Source: Cryptomeria japonica
Lineage: Eukaryota; Streptophyta; Pinopsida; Cupressales; Cupressaceae
Direction of reading: 5' to 3'
Length of the DNA: 64,000 nt
Assembly (NCBI RefSeq): GCF_030272615.1
Contig: NC_081408.1
Location: 338,552,793 to 338,616,792 of the forward strand
In this document: piece after piece, positions 59,318-64,000 of the stretch
Layout: every line of letters begins with the position of its first letter
Position numbering within the stretch: position 1 is the first letter of the stretch
The notes under the pieces: generated by a model
The model's database searches: none
The model's input: the letters and a program-made list of their open reading frames with translations, nothing else
What the model was told of the DNA's origin: nothing
Translations under genes and position numbers: made by a program

Positions 59318-61339
59318 TTAAGCCTTTGGAGATATTACTTGTGCATTTAATGCACAGTGTCGGTCCATGGTTATAGTTTCTTCCTTCTTCTTCCACACCT
59401 GCTTAGTCTCATTCTTCTTCCCATTTGCAATCTTTGGAGCAATGTTGACCTTCTTCTGTTCATTGGACCTTGCTTTACCATATTCTAAAGCATGACTGAA
59501 AGCATTGTTGTAGTAGCATACAACATTCATGCCAATCAAATGATTGGGGGACCTTCTCACATCCCTGTTTCCTTCTTTTCTAATTATTCCATTATAGCCA
59601 TCTATCGGTCTCCATGGATTCCTTGAATGTTTAGGAAGACTTCTCCTCTTGTTCCCTACAAATCTTTGTTTCTCATATGCCCTATAGCTACTTCCATACT
59701 GAGAATGATTGTTCCACCGGTTGCCATAGGACAAAGAATCTTTTTTCCTGCAACCATGACTTCTATGGCCAAATATATTGCATTGATAACATATAACATT
59801 TTGCATAACCAGGAGAGGGGATATGCATGTTTCTACCCTTTGAAACTTTATGCCCATGTGCAAAATATCTATGGCAACCTAAATTGTTTCTCCTAGGTCC
59901 CTTTCTACATTCTTATGCTCTATGACCATATCCATTACATGAAAAATAGTAACTGGAGAAGGAAGACTTATTATTTATAAATTTATTTTTCCAAACATGA
60001 GGTGATCTTACCAGTTTGGCATCTCCATTTCTTCTTCTCTGGGGATGGATCCTAGGATGTTCACTTTCTGTAATTCTTCCATCTGATCCTATCTGTCCCC
60101 ACACTTGCTTTGTCTTGTGGCAGTAGCATTTCCTTATCTTCTACCAGTAGGAGGTCTTCTATGTTGTCTTCTTCTATTCTTGCTTACAATGAAAATACCC
60201 TCTCCCATCTTCCCTTTTCATTTGGGATCCACACTGTTGCTCCTTGCACCATCGGTCTTCATCCTTGACTCCATGTCTTCATTGGTTGTGGTTAGATCAA
60301 CCTTCTTCTGGGGAGTATTCTGGACATTGAGGGTTTATTCCTTGTTATATCCATTTGTGGAGACAAACAAAATGTCTTTGTGGGGGACACTCTTGCTGGT
60401 GGAGCATTCACCTGCACCAATTCCTAATCCTCCAATATCCTTGGAGTGTTTTTGTTTCTTCAAAATTTTATCCAAGGAATCACAGCTACCATCAAACCAT
60501 ATTTTTACCTTGAGCCCATCCTAACATTTCTCAAGGTCATTTCGAAGACTCTCCATTTATCCCTCTAGCTGATGATACTTTTTATCCTTTGCCTCTAGCT
60601 CAGATTCTAGATCTTTACACCTGCATTCCTTGCTGTCATCTCATTGAGTTTTCAACTCTGAGAAACATTTCTTAGATTCTTCAAGGCATTTGATCAATCG
60701 GTTTTGTTCCACAATTGCAAAATTATTGATTAACTTGTATTCATTCCTCACTCTACTATGTTCTTCAAGTGCACTTACAAGTTTTCCTTCGAGATCAACT
60801 TCTACTTCATCTTCTTCTTCACCTTCACTATCACTGTCAAATACATCTTATCAGTGGGAATGATCTACATGATCATTCCCAGATGTGTGCCTCTCATCTT
60901 ATGATTCTTGAGCCATGAAGAGGTGAGTTCCTTCTTCATCATTGCTACTGCTACTAACAGATCCACCTTCATCATCTACAAACACGTGAGTTACATTTTC
61001 CTTTTTGCTTCCACAAACCAATTCTGGAGTGCTAGGCTCATTTCCATAGAGCTTCTTTAATGTGTCACTCAAGCTCTTTGCTAATTTGCATCTATCCACT
61101 TGTGAGGAAACATCATCTGATAACCCACAAAGTATAACCTTCATTGCTACATCATTACACCTATGTCTTCTTTTTGCATCTCAATCGGTGAGAGGGTTGA
61201 CTTTACTAGGGTAGGCAATAACAATTGACATCCACACATCAAACCCTAAGGAGGATAGGTAGAATTCCATCCTACAACTCCAAATAGAATAATTTGAACC
61301 ATCAAAAACTAGAGTAGGGATTGAAACTAGAAAAACCAT
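59318..61339 (-). pseudogene. Copia gag remnant of element B
   Basis: Start at 61339 (MVFLVSIPTLVFDGSNYSIW), homologous to the gag start of A (VFDG.NY..WS.RME.YLSSL). A stop follows about 50 codons later. The frame 60899-61144 ends in an acidic patch and LFMAQES, matching SFMAQDV in A. A glutamate- and leucine-rich coiled-coil stretch with stops lies at about 60500-60850. Knuckles follow: FSCNGYGHR near 59930 and CYQCNIFGHRSHGC in 59318-59863. Domain order equals that of A's gag, so the two elements are related. Confidence 0.78.
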
Positions 61340-61397
61340 TGTGTTCAAATACTAGAATCTACCCAAGATGGAGAAAGCTTATCAACCGGAAACCTAG

Positions 61398-61409
61398 GAT
61401 TTGATACCA
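61398..61409 (-). other. Primer-binding site of element B
   Basis: The minus strand reads TGGTATCAAATC, a decayed initiator-methionine type PBS two bases from the LTR at 61412. Confidence 0.82.
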
Positions 61410-61411
61410 AT

Positions 61412-63011
61412 TATTGAACACAAGATGCCACTGAGAGGAGGGGGTGAATTAGTGACTTCCAAACTTAACCCTTTTCTATCCTATATGTGTATATTGGTTA
61501 ACTGATCTAACATAAAGCAGACATACTAGTTACATGAGAGGATAACACAAATGCAATCACATATAAAAGGGACATCACATAACACTAGATGTACGAGGAA
61601 AACCCAAGATGGGAAAAACCTCGATGAAAAATGTTGTTGGAGACTACTGCTCCAATCCAACCTCATAATAAAACACTTGGTTACAACATTTAGAGTAGCA
61701 ACCCAAGGAGTACTGCTCATGCTTTAGGGCACCAACCCATGGAGTACCAACCCAAGGAGCACCAACCCTTGCACCGAGCTCAACCTCAGTGATTACAAGA
61801 TCCTATAATAAATACAAAAGTAATCTCCTTGTTACAAAAGAACTTTGTAACTCTCATGCAAGTCTCTCCACTGGTTCTCCTCACTCCAATTCTCTGTCGG
61901 TTCTTTGCTCACCTTCTCAGTTTTGCAACCTTATCTCCTGCTACAACTCACTCTCTACTCCAATCTTACTGGTTTAGCCTCTTCTTCTTCTCTGTCAGTT
62001 CTTCTCTCTGCAGGTTCTCTTTTCTATCTGTCATGGTGCTACTAGCCACCACTGGTCTTCTTCACTTAGTCAGTTGTCTGCTATCTTATTCTTGTCAATT
62101 TTCAGCTTGCCGGTTCTCTTCTGATTCTCACTGTGCTCTTCTCTTTTCTACAATCTTCTTTGTCTCTTCTCTTCCGGTTTAATCACCAATGGTGCACTCC
62201 TTTGTTAGACTTAATGGAAGACTACCAGTTGCCTCACTCTCACTGGTTGAACTCTTCAAACCGGTTCTCTCTCTCAAACACTCATTCTCCTCTGTGATTG
62301 TCATTGAGAACTTGACTGGTTGGCTCTTTAGTTTTCACTCTATCATGCACCAACAACATTTACATCTTTTGTTCATATACTTGTAACCAAAATTTCCCAC
62401 CAAACATGAGTTCAAATATTGACATGCTAGGGTTTACGCCATGCACTGAATCTGCATCCAATCTGATCTCTGATCATCATGACATATCATATCCAATCAG
62501 ATATCATGTCCTTGATTGATGATTAACACTCTATCAATGAGCATCGCCATTTTGTTTACCTTGCGATTAACCTCTTCTATCTTTACCCATTTGTAGCATG
62601 ATTTTTCACCTTGTGTTTGGTCAGTCACATGCATGACCCACTTAGATCTTCTAGATCAATCTATTTTGGATCTCTATTGTTTCCTGAATCTCGAGCCACA
62701 ATCTTCTGTCATCCTTTCTCGAGCTTCATACTTGCCATTGAATGTTGGACCAACCGCCAATGACCTCACTAACACACCACACCGACTTATGCATGCATGC
62801 CACTCCACCTTCATGTGGAACCTTTTTCGACATCCAGTTTGGATCACTATGTTGGTCTGACTTGGTTACCAACCAATAGCACACAACTGGGTTCATCTAC
62901 TGGTTCACAAACCCTGCCGGTTATACCCTAACCGGTTTGTCTTCACCCTTGTACTTTGCTTCTCTTTTGGTGGAACACCTAAACCAGTCAGCACACTTGC
63001 CAACCTACCTC
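61412..63011 (-). repeat. 5' LTR of element B, truncated
   Basis: Begins TATTGAACACAAGATGCC (TG changed to TA) and follows the 3' LTR pieces, stepping over the S insertion site at TGATCTAACATAAAG, which is intact here. Homology stops after CCAACCTACCTC at 63011; about 1 kb of the outer LTR is missing. Confidence 0.85.
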
Positions 63012-64000
63012 AAACTAGTGGATAGAAAAACCGGTCAAATGATGAAGGCAAGGTTGAGAAGTTAGAGGCATTTGATCTTCTCAAGAAATGTGTATGACAC
63101 TGAGAATGAATATAGAAAAACATTAAGTAATTTAGATCAAATAATTGGGTGAGTAAACCTTAAATATTTTTTTCAACTTTTTCAAACAAAAGAAAATGAA
63201 GAGAAAACTCTCAATTCCATATACTTCACAACAAAATATAGTACTTGAAAAGGAAAATATGAAACATCAAGAAAAAAACTAACTTAATTCTCAAAGCTTG
63301 TCATCTTTGAAATAAATTATTTGAAGCAATGTATATAGTGGAGTGTTTTATCAATCATTGTTTAACTAAAATCTAGGAAAATACCTTTCTAGAATAAGCA
63401 TGGCCAAGTAAAAAACCATTTGTTATACATTTTATTTTTTTGGAATCATTTCCCAAAGACACATTTCAAAAGAGAAGAAAAGGAAATTTCATGATAAGAG
63501 TCAAAATGCATCATTTTTGGATATGATGACTCTAGAAAATCCTATTGATTGTACGATCCGACGAAAAAAACTTCACATCTATAGAGATGCTATTTTCAAG
63601 GAATATTTTCACCTTCCAATTGTTTCCCATATTGATTTGATAGAATAAAGATGATAGTGATACCTTGTCATACTCACCCAAAAAGGTTGATCTAGAACCA
63701 AAAGTACTATTTGATCAATAGAAAAAAGAGAAGGACATGATGAGCCAAATTCAAGCTAATAATCCATTCCACAATCTATTGTTCCTATTATAATATTATG
63801 ATGACCAAGTAGAATACCCACCAAATTACAAAACTATGAGATCAATTATGTATTGAAGACAACAATTCTAAGTGGGCATTGTTGGTCCCTAAAAATATTG
63901 TGCTTTAATAAGGGCAGTCTGAAAGTTTCTCGACATGGGACTTGGGACTTGGTTGTGATCTATGAAATAACCTCTGGGATTTTAGAAGCTAAATCTTCAT
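63012..64000. other. Unassigned AT-rich DNA at the right edge
   Basis: The first ~45 bp (63012-63058) are an imperfect reverse complement of LTR B at 13541-13581. After that I recognise no LTR, domain or RNA gene on either strand. There is no open frame of note. Confidence 0.5.

Larger units (their letters stand above)
6600..63011 (-). mobile_element. Element B: copia-type retrotransposon lacking pol, host of all later insertions
   Basis: When insertions S, D (with C and E) and F are removed with their target duplications, the remaining pieces form one minus-strand element. These are a 3' LTR (6600-6698, 11776-13987, 40352-40641), a polypurine tract, about 3.5 kb of internal DNA (40642-41252 and 58550-61411), a PBS, and a 5' LTR (61412-63011). 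The two LTR copies align over long stretches, for example 12000-13400 against 61740-63010. The internal DNA contains a degraded gag but no protease, integrase, RT or RNase H, so B is either non-autonomous or deletion-derived. It is related to A in gag and LTR ends. Confidence 0.8.

Noticed and set aside
63860-64000. TGTTGGTCCC near 63877 as the start of another LTR
   Set aside because: A TG start alone is weak evidence; no PBS, polypurine tract or partner is in the window.
1-64000. CRISPR arrays, operons or prokaryotic genes
   Set aside because: No regularly spaced direct repeats or bacterial gene arrangement; all recognisable proteins are plant retrotransposon or plant-type.

Overview
The window is plant nuclear DNA made almost entirely of nested LTR retrotransposons. 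Ty1/copia and Ty3/gypsy elements of several lineages (chromovirus, Athila-like, Tat-like) lie inside one another. I find no intact host gene, rRNA, tRNA or CRISPR. Gag-pol frames are riddled with stops and frameshifts, and LTR pairs are visibly diverged. The DNA is AT-rich, apart from one GC-rich block near 10.1-10.55 kb. This fits a large, slowly purged plant genome such as a conifer or other gymnosperm; that placement is inference, not proof.

Layout. (A) 1-6473: right part of a minus-strand copia element (RT, integrase, protease, gag, PBS, 5' LTR) that runs off the left edge. (B) 6600-63011: a minus-strand, apparently pol-less copia element with a 2.6-kb LTR. It is the host for everything between. 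Its 3' LTR is cut into three pieces (6600-6698, 11776-13987, 40352-40641) and its internal region into two (40642-41252, 58550-61411). (S) 6699-11770: a 5,072-bp giant solo LTR inside B's LTR, with target duplication TGATC, carrying a UPL3-like ubiquitin-ligase fragment and a G-box-rich promoter. (D) 13988-40346: a minus-strand chromovirus with a recognisable chromodomain, inserted in B's LTR. (C) 16542-23199: a plus-strand copia element inserted in D's integrase gene, with target duplication ATAAC. (E) 28304-40336: a minus-strand Athila-like element inserted 5 bp from the end of D's 5' LTR. It carries an extra sense ORF downstream of pol and a 996-bp inverted-repeat DNA element just upstream of gag. 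(F) 41253-58549: a 17.3-kb plus-strand Tat-like element in B's internal region. It has a G-patch-like segment, dual RNase H, tandem repeats, and an antisense plant-mobile-domain gene with its own predicted TATA box and intron. From 63012 to 64000 I recognise nothing.

Order of events read from the nesting: B is older than S, D and F; D is older than C and E; E is older than its inverted-repeat insert. The best candidates for a second look are the antisense spliced PMD gene of F, the gene fragment in giant solo LTR S, the accessory ORF of E, the repeated TCGTACGA palindromes of F, and the 996-bp inverted-repeat element.
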